Of a stretch of 35,153 bases of DNA, positions 22,761-31,404 are shown one piece after another. The translations under genes and the position numbers were made by a program. Source of the DNA: Paenibacillus forsythiae T98 (GTDB lineage Bacteria > Bacillota > Bacilli > Paenibacillales > Paenibacillaceae); contig NZ_ASSC01000138.1 in the NCBI RefSeq assembly GCF_000520735.1, forward strand, positions 1 to 35,153, in the 5' to 3' direction. The first letter of the stretch is position 1; every line of letters starts with the position of its first letter. The notes under the pieces were generated by a model. The model did not search any database. It saw nothing but the letters and a program-made list of their open reading frames with translations, and was not told the origin of the DNA.

Positions 22761-23591
22761 CTATGCCTCCGTGACTGCCGCCGCTTCTTTCTTCAAGGCT
22801 TTTTTGAACATTTTCACCGCGGAAGCGATCAGTATGGCGCCAAGTACGAGCTTAAGCCAACTGGAAGATACGTAGCCGATCAGCATTCCGCCGATAAAGG
22901 AACCGATAATGGAGCCGATGCCCATGGGCAGAACAAGATCCCGCAATTCGGACTTCTGCTTGTAGGCTCCGTTGGAGCCATGTCTAATGATGCCGATCAG
23001 CACCGTTGGCAGACTGATGAGAATGCTGGCTGTGCCTGCGATTTTGATATCCAGCCCGAATACGAGAATCAGAGTGGGGATAATCAGCTCTCCGCCGGCC
23101 ACCCCGAGCAGGCTGCTCACAATGCCAATGCATAGGCCAAAGAGGACTCCAACAATAATCGCGGCGGGAAGCTTCATCGGGATGCCGCCCGATACAATGG
23201 GATGAAAGGATTCCACCAGAAGCAGGACGCCAATGCCGACCAATAAGACGAGAATGACCTTCTCCAGCGCGCGTTCCGACAGATGCTTCGAGTAATTGGC
23301 GCCCGTGTAGGCGCCGATCATCCCTCCGGCAATGAACGCGAGGATAATAGGAATATCCTGGACCAGATCGCTTACGGCGATTTTGGGAAGGCGAAAGATC
23401 AGCGAGGAGAGGAGCGTAATTAAACTGACGGCCAAATTAAAAGCTACCGCTTGCCGGGCGGTATAACGGAATATACCAACCAGCACGGGTAGACGAAACT
23501 CGGCGCCTCCCAGTCCGATTAAGCCTCCCAGGCAACCGATCGGCGCGCCTGTGATCAAAGCGAGGAATGATTTTCTTCCACTGTCTGCCAT
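22761..23591 (-). CDS. TauE/SafE-family anion exporter
   Basis: A 276-residue protein with about eight membrane segments in two homologous halves. GGLIGLGGAEFRLPVL in the first half and SLLGVAGGELIIPTLIL in the second are the typical repeats of TauE/SafE (DUF81) proteins, which export sulfite, sulfoacetate or related organic anions. AGGAGGT precedes the ATG. It lies divergent from the methionine-type operon, a possible sulfur link, but the substrate is not determined by sequence. Confidence 0.9.
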   Translation of the reverse strand: MADSGRKSFLALITGAPIGCLGGLIGLGGAEFRLPVLVGIFRYTARQAVAFNLAVSLITLLSSLIFRLPKIAVSDLVQDIPIILAFIAGGMIGAYTGANYSKHLSERALEKVILVLLVGIGVLLLVESFHPIVSGGIPMKLPAAIIVGVLFGLCIGIVSSLLGVAGGELIIPTLILVFGLDIKIAGTASILISLPTVLIGIIRHGSNGAYKQKSELRDLVLPMGIGSIIGSFIGGMLIGYVSSSWLKLVLGAILIASAVKMFKKALKKEAAAVTEA

Positions 23592-23816
23592 TTAACGACA
23601 ACCTCCTTAGGATAACAAAAACATATATAACATGGTGAAAAAAATCAGGATTATGTACTAAAACAAACTAAACCGAATAAAACATAATAAAATCAAAACA
23701 AGTTTATATTATTTCATGATAAAAGACAAGGTGAAAATCCGAAAATTTCGAAGCGCATACGGAGATTCCTGCCAGTCGGTTTATTGCGAATAATTGCGAA
23801 TAATGTAGAAAAAGCA
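23592..23816. other. AT-rich divergent intergenic region
   Basis: No gene is seen. It has a tandem direct repeat of ATTGCGAATA (23783-23792 and 23793-23802) ending 14 bp upstream of the -35 of the aminotransferase promoter, where an activator could bind. The A-rich part near 23640-23710 would hold the promoter of the TauE/SafE gene, but I cannot fix one. Confidence 0.4.
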
Positions 23817-23845
23817 TTGACAAGACACCGCCTTGAATCTATAAT
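23817..23845 (+). promoter_or_regulatory. Perfect consensus promoter of the aminotransferase operon
   Basis: TTGACA (23817-23822), exactly 17 bp, then TATAAT (23840-23845). It leaves a leader of about 85 nt before ATG 23939. Confidence 0.88.
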
Positions 23846-23866
23846 TTAAGAGTTTAATCCGACAAA

Positions 23867-23905
23867 AATGGTATGTTTAAATAGGAAGTGTAATTTTATA
23901 CCATT
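23867..23905. promoter_or_regulatory. Inverted repeat in the operon leader
   Basis: AATGGTAT (23867-23874) and ATACCATT (23898-23905) are perfect 8-bp arms with a 23-nt loop, inside the untranslated leader. It could be an operator or a transcript hairpin. It does not match an S-box or T-box that I can recognise. Confidence 0.45.
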
Positions 23906-23938
23906 GGACGGGATGTTTAAAGAAAAGGAGCCAAGGGA

Positions 23939-25120
23939 ATGCCGGAATTAAGTAACAGGCTGGACGGATTTACTGAATCGATTATTCGCAAAATGACCCG
24001 TGTAGCCAGACAGTATGACGCCATTAACCTGTCCCAGGGCTTTCCGGATTTCGATCCGCCCCGGGAGCTGACGGAGGAACTGCGCAAGGTAGCGGACGAA
24101 GGCCCCCATCAGTATGAGATTACATGGGGTTCCGAGCTGTTCCGGGAGAAGCTGGCGCTCAAGCAGACGAAACGGATGGGGATCCCGGTAGATCCGGCAA
24201 CCAATATTGTCGTGACCTGCGGCAGCACCGAAGCGATGATGGCTGCGATGATGACGGTGTGCAACCCGGGAGATAAAGTGATCGTATTCTCTCCGTTCTA
24301 TGAGAATTATACGGCGGATGCGATTCTGACCGGCGTAACGCCCATCTATGTGCCGCTTGCCCCGCCGGAATTCGAGTATGACCCTGCGACATTGCGGCAC
24401 GCTTTTGAACAGGGAGTCAAGGCGATTGTGCTGTGCAATCCGTCCAATCCGACGGGAAAAGTGTTCACGCTTGAGGAGCTGGAAGAAATCGCCCGGCTCG
24501 CGGTGGAATTTGACACGTTCGTGATTACGGATGAGGTCTACGAGCATATTGTGTACGAGCCGCATGTGCATACGTACATGGCGTCGCTGCCGGGGATGTT
24601 TGAGCGTACGCTGTCTTGCAGCTCGCTGTCCAAGACGTATTCGATCACCGGCTGGAGACTCGGGTATATCATCGGTCCGGCGAAGGTGATCGAGACCTGC
24701 CGCAAAGTGCATGACTTCCTCACCGTAGGAGCGGCCGCTCCCTTGCAGAAAGCCGCGGTGAAGGGCCTGGAAATGGCCGACGCATATTACGAAGAGCTTA
24801 CCGGGATTTACGAGCGGAAGCGGACGTTGTTCCTGGACGGACTGGACCGGATCGGCCTCAAGTATTACAAGCCCCAGGGAGCTTACTATGTGCTGGTGGA
24901 TATCAGCGAGTTCGGCGAGCCGGATGATTACAAGTTCTGCGAGTGGCTGGCGAAGGAGATTGGCGTTGCGGCGGTTCCGGGCTCAAGCTTCTTCCGGGAG
25001 GATGTCCGCCAGTATATCCGGTTTCACTTTGCCAAGAAGGAAGAGACACTGACCGAGGCGCTCAAGCGGCTGGAGAAGCTTGCGGCTTACCGGGGCGCGG
25101 GAATTACAAGTATCAAATAA
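23939..25120 (+). CDS. Class I/II PLP aminotransferase
   Basis: A 393-residue aspartate-aminotransferase-fold enzyme close to the methionine/aromatic/kynurenine group (YbdL, KAT types). Visible residues: QGFPDF near residue 33, the substrate/PLP-binding NPSNPTGKV with N170, D198 and Y201, the Schiff-base lysine K232 in SLSKTYSITGWR, and a C-terminal substrate-binding Arg in YIRFHFA. The ATG follows AAAAGGAG. It heads an operon with a MetQNI-like transporter and an FAD oxidase, so a methionine/2-keto-4-methylthiobutyrate transamination is plausible. That is context, not proof. Confidence 0.9.
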   Translation: MPELSNRLDGFTESIIRKMTRVARQYDAINLSQGFPDFDPPRELTEELRKVADEGPHQYEITWGSELFREKLALKQTKRMGIPVDPATNIVVTCGSTEAMMAAMMTVCNPGDKVIVFSPFYENYTADAILTGVTPIYVPLAPPEFEYDPATLRHAFEQGVKAIVLCNPSNPTGKVFTLEELEEIARLAVEFDTFVITDEVYEHIVYEPHVHTYMASLPGMFERTLSCSSLSKTYSITGWRLGYIIGPAKVIETCRKVHDFLTVGAAAPLQKAAVKGLEMADAYYEELTGIYERKRTLFLDGLDRIGLKYYKPQGAYYVLVDISEFGEPDDYKFCEWLAKEIGVAAVPGSSFFREDVRQYIRFHFAKKEETLTEALKRLEKLAAYRGAGITSIK

Positions 25121-25144
25121 TTTGAATGCGAGAGGAACAGACAA

Positions 25145-26014
25145 ATGAACAAGATAACAAAGGGGCTCGTCATTACACTGGTTATTTCCCTGATGGGACT
25201 GCTGCTCGCCGCTTGCGGCGGCAATGAGAAGGCGGCGGATGCGGGCGCATCGCCGGAAGCGAAGAAGGATATCAAGATTGGCGTATCTCCCGGCCCTTAC
25301 GGCGACATGATCACCAAAGCGATTGCTCCGTATATGGAGAAGCAGGGCTATAAAATTGAAGTCGTGCAATTTTCGGACTATGTACAGCCTGACCAGGCGC
25401 TCGGCAGCGGCGAAATCGACGCCAATCTGATGCAGCATACGGTATATCTGACGAAGTTCGCCGCCGATAACAAGCTGGACATTGGCAAGGTGATTTCGGT
25501 TCCGACAGCGGGCATGGGCGTGTATTCCAACACAGTGAAGAATTTGGTTGACATTCCGGACGGCTCTAAGGTGGCGATTGCCGTCGACGCCTCCAATCTG
25601 GCGCGCTCGCTGCGCTTCCTGAAGGCGATCGGCTTGATTGACCTGAAAGCCGACGTAGACCCGACCAAAGCCACCGTGCATGATGTAGCGACAAATCCGC
25701 ATAACCTCGAGTTTGTGACGATGGATGCGGCGCAAATTTCCCGCAGTCTGGACAGCGTAGCCATCGGCCTGATCCCCGGAAACTTCGCGATTGCGGCGAA
25801 GCTGGATCTTGCAAGCGCGATTGCTGTTGAGAAGCTGACGGAGGATTACAAGAACGTCGTCGCGGTGCGGACCGCCGATATTGACGGACAGCTCGGCAAG
25901 GACCTGAAGGCTGCGGTCGAGTCGGAGGAGTTCCATCAAGCGATTGAAGACCCTAGCGGAATTTTCAAAGCGTTTGACAAACCGGAATGGTATACGGCCA
26001 AATACGGCAAATAA
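25145..26014 (+). CDS. metQ: NlpA/MetQ-type substrate-binding lipoprotein
   Basis: A 289-residue lipoprotein. The signal peptide ends in LLAAC, with C24 as the lipidated residue, so it is tethered outside the membrane and feeds the ABC permease. The mature part begins IKIGVSPGPYGDMITKAIAPYME, with the QPDQALGSGEIDANLMQHTVYL segment typical of MetQ binding proteins. The start is 24 bp after the aminotransferase stop. Family members bind L- or D-methionine and some relatives bind other amino acids; the ligand here is inferred only. Confidence 0.9.
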   Translation: MNKITKGLVITLVISLMGLLLAACGGNEKAADAGASPEAKKDIKIGVSPGPYGDMITKAIAPYMEKQGYKIEVVQFSDYVQPDQALGSGEIDANLMQHTVYLTKFAADNKLDIGKVISVPTAGMGVYSNTVKNLVDIPDGSKVAIAVDASNLARSLRFLKAIGLIDLKADVDPTKATVHDVATNPHNLEFVTMDAAQISRSLDSVAIGLIPGNFAIAAKLDLASAIAVEKLTEDYKNVVAVRTADIDGQLGKDLKAAVESEEFHQAIEDPSGIFKAFDKPEWYTAKYGK

Positions 26015-26072
26015 TCAATCAGCTGTACAGTTTGAGCATGAATGGCGTTGATTGCAGGAAAGGGTGCTCGCG

Positions 26073-27107
26073 GTGATTGTTCTTGATAAAGTCGACGTGA
26101 TTTTTAAACAAAAGGGCCGGAGGATGCATGCGGTCAAAGAGGCATCCATTACTGTAAATAAGGGCGAAATCTTCGGAATTGTCGGTCCGAGCGGAGCCGG
26201 GAAGAGCACTTTGGTCCGGGTCATCAATCTGCTGCAGCCGCCCGCTTCCGGCAGAGTCATTGTGGGCGGTCAGGATATCACCCGGTTCAAGGGCGCCGCG
26301 CTGCGCAAGGTCCGGTTGAAGATAGGGATGATCTTCCAGCACTTCAACTTGATCAGCGGAGCGACCGTGTACGACAACATAGCTTTCGCGCTCAAAGCGA
26401 ACAACTGCCCGGAGCAGCGGATTCGCGAACGGGTGAGTGAGCTGCTGGCCCAGGTGAACCTGTCGGACAAGGCGCAGGTCTATCCGGCCAACCTGAGCGG
26501 CGGGCAGAAGCAGCGGGTGGCGATTGCCCGGGCGCTTGCGAATGATCCGGAAATTCTGCTGTGCGACGAGGCGACCTCGGCGCTCGACCTGGAGAATACA
26601 GAAGAGATTATCCGGATTTTGCGGCGCATTAACCGGGACAATCCGATTACGATTGTGTTCATCACGCATGAAATGGATGTGGCCCGGAAGCTGTTTGACC
26701 GGATTGCGGTGATGGCGGACGGCGAAATCGTGGAGGTTGGAGACACTTACCGGATCTTTACGGAGCCGCAGCATCCGCTGACCCGTTCTCTGGTTTCACG
26801 GGTGCTGAATATCGAAGTGCCGGAGCATTTGCAGCTTAAGTCCCAGGAGGAAATGCTGAAGATCACCTACACCGGCGAGCGGGCGTATGAACCGCTCATC
26901 AGCAGGGTGTCGAAGGAATTTGACGTGCTGGTCGATATTCTCCACGGGAAGATCGAATATATTCAAGGCAAGCCGCTCGGTATTCTGCTGATCAAACTAA
27001 GCGGAGACGCCGCGGAAATTGCCAAGGCCCGGGACTATATTTCCGGCCAGGTGTTCAAGATTGAACGGATCTCCGCCGGAAATGAAGGGGGAGAGCTGAA
27101 TGGATAG
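26073..27107 (+). CDS. metN: MetN-type ABC transporter ATPase
   Basis: A 344-residue ATPase. Walker A GPSGAGKST, Q-loop MIFQHF, signature NLSGGQKQR, Walker B ILLCDEATSALD and the H-loop (ITHEMD) are all intact. The C-terminal 90 residues form a NIL/ACT-like regulatory domain (from about 265), which in E. coli MetN mediates inhibition by intracellular methionine. GTG 26073 is chosen since GGAAAGGGTG lies just upstream; a TTG at 26052 would add seven residues. It overlaps the permease gene by 8 bases. Confidence 0.92.
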   Translation: MIVLDKVDVIFKQKGRRMHAVKEASITVNKGEIFGIVGPSGAGKSTLVRVINLLQPPASGRVIVGGQDITRFKGAALRKVRLKIGMIFQHFNLISGATVYDNIAFALKANNCPEQRIRERVSELLAQVNLSDKAQVYPANLSGGQKQRVAIARALANDPEILLCDEATSALDLENTEEIIRILRRINRDNPITIVFITHEMDVARKLFDRIAVMADGEIVEVGDTYRIFTEPQHPLTRSLVSRVLNIEVPEHLQLKSQEEMLKITYTGERAYEPLISRVSKEFDVLVDILHGKIEYIQGKPLGILLIKLSGDAAEIAKARDYISGQVFKIERISAGNEGGELNG

Positions 27108-27762
27108 CACCTGGGATATTTTGCGATTGGAGCTGCCCTCGGCCGTTTGGGAAACGGTGATTATGATCGCCATTTCCATGGCGGCCTCGCTTGTGTTTGG
27201 ACTGCTGATGGGTCTTATTCTGTATCTATCCGCAAGTCCCCTGTTTTTTCCCAAACGGACGCTCAACATGATCATGGGCGTAGTGGTGAATATCATTCGC
27301 TCCGTTCCGTTTGTTATTTTGCTTGTGCTGCTTATTCCCGTCACCAAGGCCGTTGCGGGAACCAGCATCGGGCCGGTGGCCGCTTCCGTCCCGCTCGCAT
27401 TTGCTTCCGTCGCGTTCTTCGCCAGGCTGGTAGAGGGCGCGTTCAGCGAAGTGGATAAAGGGGTGCTCGAAGCGGCGATTGCCACCGGAGCGGGCCTTGG
27501 CCTGATTTTGCGGAAGGTGCTGTTCGTGGAGGCGATGCCGGGCCTGATCCGGGCGACCACCGTGACGGTGATCAGTCTGATCGGTTATTCGGCAATGGCG
27601 GGTCTGGTTGGCGGCGGCGGGATCGGCGATCTGGCGATCCAGTACGGGTATTACCGTTATGAAACGGGCGTCATGTTCGCAACGGTCCTTCTGCTGATTA
27701 TTATTGTCCAGGGTGCGCAATTCGTCGGCGATTGGTGCGCCCGGGTATTTACCAGAAAGTAG
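27100..27762 (+). CDS. metI: MetI-type ABC transporter permease
   Basis: A 220-residue permease with five membrane segments. The region NIIRSVPFVILLVLLIPVTK and the EAA-loop (GVLEAAIATGAGLGLILRKVL), followed by GYSAMAGLVGGGGIGDLA, are MetI signatures. GGGGGAG precedes the ATG inside the end of metN. With the lipoprotein and ATPase it forms a complete importer. Confidence 0.93.
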   Translation: MDSTWDILRLELPSAVWETVIMIAISMAASLVFGLLMGLILYLSASPLFFPKRTLNMIMGVVVNIIRSVPFVILLVLLIPVTKAVAGTSIGPVAASVPLAFASVAFFARLVEGAFSEVDKGVLEAAIATGAGLGLILRKVLFVEAMPGLIRATTVTVISLIGYSAMAGLVGGGGIGDLAIQYGYYRYETGVMFATVLLLIIIVQGAQFVGDWCARVFTRK

Positions 27763-27773
27763 AGGTGGGTTTC

Positions 27774-29135
27774 TTGCAGGAGCTGTACAGCATAATTTCC
27801 GATCCGCAGCGGATCAAGACGGTAGGAATCGAGGAAAAGTATGTTACAGATAATCTGGGACGCCTGCAGGGAACCTGCGACGCTCTGGTGTTTCCGGTTA
27901 GCGCGGAAGAGGTCAGCGGTGTGATGAAATGGGCGTATGCGAACGCTGTTCAAGTAACGCCGCGCGGGGCGGGAACGAATCTCGTCGGGTCTACCGTTCC
28001 GGAGCATGGGGGCATTGTGCTTGACCTGTCCCTGATGAACGAGATCGTGGAGCTGGACACGGATACGCTGACCGTGACGGTTCAGCCGGGTGTCCTGCTT
28101 GCCGATTTGCAGGCGTATGTGGAAGCCCGGGGGCTGTTCTATCCGCCCGATCCTGGTGAGAAGCAGGCGACGATCGGCGGCAACATCAGCACCAACGCCG
28201 GCGGCATGCGGGCGGTCAAGTACGGCGTGACGCGGGATTATGTGCGCGGGCTGACGGCCGTTCTGCCAAGCGGCGAAGTGATCCACACCGGCGGCAAGGT
28301 GGTGAAGGACAGCTCGGGCCTGTCGCTGAAGCATCTGCTTATCGGTTCGGAGGGCACGCTTGGCATCATTACCGAATGTGTATTGAAGCTCATTCCGAAG
28401 CCTGCGTTCGTCATGGGGGCGCTTGTGCCTTTTGACAGCCTGAAGACGGGAATTGACGCCGTAATCCGGCTCATTCACGAGAACGCGGGACCAACTGCCA
28501 TCGAGTTCATGGAACGTAAGGTGGTCGCCCTGGGCGAGCAGTTTATGGGAGTCACCTTCCCTTATCCGGAGGCGTCGGCGTATATTCTGCTGTCCTTCGA
28601 CGGCAACAGCGAGAGCGAGGTCCGCTCCAACGCGGAGCGCGCGCGCCAGTCTGTCATTCAGAATGGAGCGCTCGATTTCCTGCTGCTGGAGGATAAAGCG
28701 ACGCTGGACGAAGTGTGGAAGGTACGCGGGGCGCTCGTCAGGGCGGTAGAAGCGGTGTCCGAGCAGGAGCCGGTGGATATCGTTGTGCCGATCAACAAGA
28801 CGGCGGACTTTATCGCTTATGCCAATGAAGTGGAGCAGGAAAGCGGCGTGCAGCTAATCAGCTTCGGCCATGCCGGTGACGGCAATGTGCATTTATGCGT
28901 GGTTCGCGGGGAGCGGGATGCGGCGGCCTGGCAGAAGGATCTGAAAGCGGTCATGACCCGCATCTACGGAAAAAGCCATGAGCTTGGCGGCTTGACGTCG
29001 GGCGAGCATGGCATCGGCCTCAGCAAGAAGCCTTATTTCCGGAAAGCGACAGACCCGGCGGTGATCGCTGCCATGAAGCAGATCAAGGATGCGCTCGATG
29101 ACCGCCACATTCTCAATACAGGCAAGATTTTCTGA
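27774..29135 (+). CDS. GlcD-type FAD-linked 2-hydroxy acid dehydrogenase
   Basis: A 453-residue flavoprotein: an N-terminal FAD_binding_4 (PCMH) domain with PRGAGTNLVGSTVP and GGNISTNAGGMRAVKYG, and a C-terminal FAD-oxidase domain with SFGHAGDGNVHLC and GEHGIGLSKK. Relatives oxidise D-lactate, glycolate or other D-2-hydroxy acids to 2-keto acids. TTG 27774 lies 12 bases after the metI stop with AGAGGTGGG upstream; GTG 27732 is possible but would overlap metI by 31 bases. In this operon it could produce the keto acid used by the aminotransferase. Confidence 0.88.
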   Translation: MQELYSIISDPQRIKTVGIEEKYVTDNLGRLQGTCDALVFPVSAEEVSGVMKWAYANAVQVTPRGAGTNLVGSTVPEHGGIVLDLSLMNEIVELDTDTLTVTVQPGVLLADLQAYVEARGLFYPPDPGEKQATIGGNISTNAGGMRAVKYGVTRDYVRGLTAVLPSGEVIHTGGKVVKDSSGLSLKHLLIGSEGTLGIITECVLKLIPKPAFVMGALVPFDSLKTGIDAVIRLIHENAGPTAIEFMERKVVALGEQFMGVTFPYPEASAYILLSFDGNSESEVRSNAERARQSVIQNGALDFLLLEDKATLDEVWKVRGALVRAVEAVSEQEPVDIVVPINKTADFIAYANEVEQESGVQLISFGHAGDGNVHLCVVRGERDAAAWQKDLKAVMTRIYGKSHELGGLTSGEHGIGLSKKPYFRKATDPAVIAAMKQIKDALDDRHILNTGKIF

Positions 29136-29219
29136 GAGAAAGCCTGCGGGATGCGTAAGAGCCTTGCTCAGTTGGAACAAGTCTGTATGCGGCAGGGCAA
29201 GTAATCATAGGTTTAGTCG

Positions 29220-29261
29220 GAAGCACCGTCACCTGTTTCGGGGTGAGGGTGCTTCTTTTTT
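29220..29261 (+). terminator. Terminator of the aminotransferase-metQNI-glcD operon
   Basis: GAAGCACCGTCACC (29220-29233) and GGGTGAGGGTGCTTC (29241-29255) form a long stem with a small bulge, followed by six T residues. Confidence 0.87.
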
Positions 29262-29324
29262 CAGGGATATAAGAATGTGTAAGCTCCACGCTTAAAATGC
29301 TATTTGTAGCCCATGATGCAATAT

Positions 29325-30032
29325 TTACTTCCGGTATACGCTGGAGGTTGTGCTGTAGCTCTCTCCCGCATTTAATACGACGCCCTTCAATTGCTTCTTC
29401 GCCATTTGTTCTTCCCACTTGTTGGTGTCCTGGGTGATCAAAGGGAATGTATTGTAATGCATAGGGATGGTCAGGTCGGCGTTAAGCCATCGGGCCGCAA
29501 TTACGGAGTCATCAATTCCCATGGTGAAATTGTCTCCAATGGGAAGCAGGGCGACATCAATCCGGTTCAACTCGCCAATCATTTTCATATCTCCAAATAA
29601 AGCGGTGTCTCCTGCATGGTAGAGTGTAGTGTCTCCCATCGTCAATAGAATACCTGACGCTACTCCGCCATAATGGAATCCATTGTCTTCCAGCTCAATA
29701 CCACTACCATGCCAGGCGGGGGTAAGTTTAACCCGTCCCCATTCGAAATTGAAAGCCCCGCCTATACCCATCGGATGAATGGAAGCGCCTTGTACAGCCA
29801 GTTGCAAGGCCAATTCATAGCTTGTTACAATCGGACATTGATTAGCAATCGCTATGTCGATACTGTCACCGGTATGATCGGCATGCCCATGGGTAACTAA
29901 CACCGCATCCACATGAATATCTTCCTTTTTGGCGGAAGCGTTAGGGTTGGCGGAGAGAAAGGGATCGATGATTACCCGTTTTCCCGCCGACTCGACAAGA
30001 AAGCAAGAATGCCCTAAATACGAGATGTTCAT
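29325..30032 (-). CDS. UPF0173 metallo-beta-lactamase-fold hydrolase
   Basis: A 235-residue protein with the MBL-fold metal motif THGHADHTGD, the opening MNISYLGHSCFLVES, and later YHAGDTALFGDM and IPMHYNTFP. This is the UPF0173 (YtkL) family, predicted metal-dependent hydrolases of unknown substrate. AGGAGGT is 5 bases upstream of the ATG. It is the only gene between the MFS transporter and the glcD operon and probably has its own transcript or shares the MFS promoter. Confidence 0.93.
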   Translation of the reverse strand: MNISYLGHSCFLVESAGKRVIIDPFLSANPNASAKKEDIHVDAVLVTHGHADHTGDSIDIAIANQCPIVTSYELALQLAVQGASIHPMGIGGAFNFEWGRVKLTPAWHGSGIELEDNGFHYGGVASGILLTMGDTTLYHAGDTALFGDMKMIGELNRIDVALLPIGDNFTMGIDDSVIAARWLNADLTIPMHYNTFPLITQDTNKWEEQMAKKQLKGVVLNAGESYSTTSSVYRK

Positions 30033-30081
30033 TTTATACCTCCTGAAAAATGGGATATATGGAGCCGCCGATCCTCTTCGA

Positions 30082-31287
30082 TCATACGCCTGTTGTCACC
30101 GGGTGCTCTTTTGTTCCCGCGTATGCTCTTCTAATGCTCAGCAGGATCAAGGCGTATGCGATAGCGAGCAGCAGCATGAACCATCGAAAACCAAGATAGC
30201 CTAAAGCCCAGCCCCCAATCAGCAGAAGTAAAGCGTTATACAACCCATACTGCCTTTCCATAGTAGATAAGAGAGTTGTGCGCTGCTTGGGCGTCATTTC
30301 CGTTTGATTGAGATTGCTCATGGTTAAAGGTCTTATGCAGCCGGAGGCTAATCCCAATAAAATTATGGCTACAATCCCGGTAGTAATGTTCTGCGAAAGC
30401 CCAAAAACGGTGAGAGACAGAAAAGAGGCTGCAAAAGACAAGCGGGATAAAAAGTCCGGGCTTTTGGATTGCCCCCACCTCACCACATACCGGGATGCGA
30501 AAAAACCGAATAATGTAAATAAGCTCAGAACGAATCCAAACATATACAAGCTGAGGTTCTCTTTTTTATAGAAATAAAATGGGAGGAAGCCTACGAAAGG
30601 GGCCAAGGCAAAGGCGCGGGAAAACGCATAGTAGGACATCCAGTACTTTTGTTCATTGGTAAAGACAGGCTTGCCTGAGTGTGCCGGTGCGTTTTCGATA
30701 GCAGAAGAGGCGGAGGGACTTTCCCGGGTGACATCGGGACTGCGAGTTTCACGAATCAGCAATACGAACAATACAGCCAATAAATTAGAAAGAACAGAAC
30801 CTGTGAATGCGTATGTAGAATGAATATGAAAAAGAATGCTGCCAACAACTCCGGAAATCAGCACCGAGAGAAACATGTAGCTGTTGGAGCCGGATTCAGC
30901 GCGCTTGTAACTTTGAGGCTCTGCAATCAGGTGACGCAGCAGGCTGGAGTCCGTACCGGCAGATAAACTGTACCCGAATCCGGAAACGATTTGACCTGCC
31001 AAGAGTACGGGGAAATGATGGCCGGACAGCAGCAGAATTAATCCGAGAGCCTTCACTAGCTCCGCTAATGCGATAACCGTTCTGTGGCGGAAATGTCCGA
31101 GTAGTCTGGCGTTGATGTTCGAAGTGACCATGATGACAACACCGTAAACGGCCAAGAGCAGTTCAATTTCCCAGAGCGGCAAACCAAGGTTATAAAAATA
31201 AATGAAAAGCACAGGTAAATGGAAATACAGTCTAGAAGCAAAACGATACAAATAAAAAAAACGAACAGATGCCGTCACGGCATTCAA
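30082..31287 (-). CDS. MFS transporter
   Basis: A 401-residue protein with about 12 membrane segments in two six-helix halves separated by a polar loop (ETRSPDVTRESPSASS, about residues 190-205). The second half starts near FTNEQKYWMSYYAFSRAF. It is a major-facilitator exporter of unassigned subfamily. The ATG follows GGAGAGGG. It is divergent from a PaaX-family regulator and has a strong promoter in the shared intergenic region, so it is the likely target of that regulator. Confidence 0.88.
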   Translation of the reverse strand: MNAVTASVRFFYLYRFASRLYFHLPVLFIYFYNLGLPLWEIELLLAVYGVVIMVTSNINARLLGHFRHRTVIALAELVKALGLILLLSGHHFPVLLAGQIVSGFGYSLSAGTDSSLLRHLIAEPQSYKRAESGSNSYMFLSVLISGVVGSILFHIHSTYAFTGSVLSNLLAVLFVLLIRETRSPDVTRESPSASSAIENAPAHSGKPVFTNEQKYWMSYYAFSRAFALAPFVGFLPFYFYKKENLSLYMFGFVLSLFTLFGFFASRYVVRWGQSKSPDFLSRLSFAASFLSLTVFGLSQNITTGIVAIILLGLASGCIRPLTMSNLNQTEMTPKQRTTLLSTMERQYGLYNALLLLIGGWALGYLGFRWFMLLLAIAYALILLSIRRAYAGTKEHPVTTGV

Positions 31288-31333
31288 CCCTCTCCATAAT
31301 ATAATATTAAAAATGCGAATTTATATAAAACAA

Positions 31334-31361
31334 ATTATAATATCATCAATGGAAATGTCAA
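31334..31361 (-). promoter_or_regulatory. Promoter of the MFS gene
   Basis: On the minus strand a perfect TTGACA (31356-31361), a 16-bp spacer, and a perfect TATAAT (31334-31339). It lies in the 117-bp region shared with the PaaX-type gene. Confidence 0.78.
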
Positions 31362-31404
31362 CAATAAAATGTTATGATTGAAAAAAGCCTGAGGAGGGAC
31401 ATTT

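Noticed and set aside
23783-23802. Tandem ATTGCGAATA pair as the start of a longer repeat array
   Set aside because: Only two copies are present; kept only as a possible binding site.
23846-23938. S-box or T-box riboswitch in the methionine-type operon leader
   Set aside because: The leader is too short and lacks the conserved motifs; only a simple inverted repeat is present.
24983-25939. 318-codon minus-strand frame opposite metQ
   Set aside because: An Arg/His-rich antisense shadow of a clear lipoprotein gene, with no ribosome binding site.
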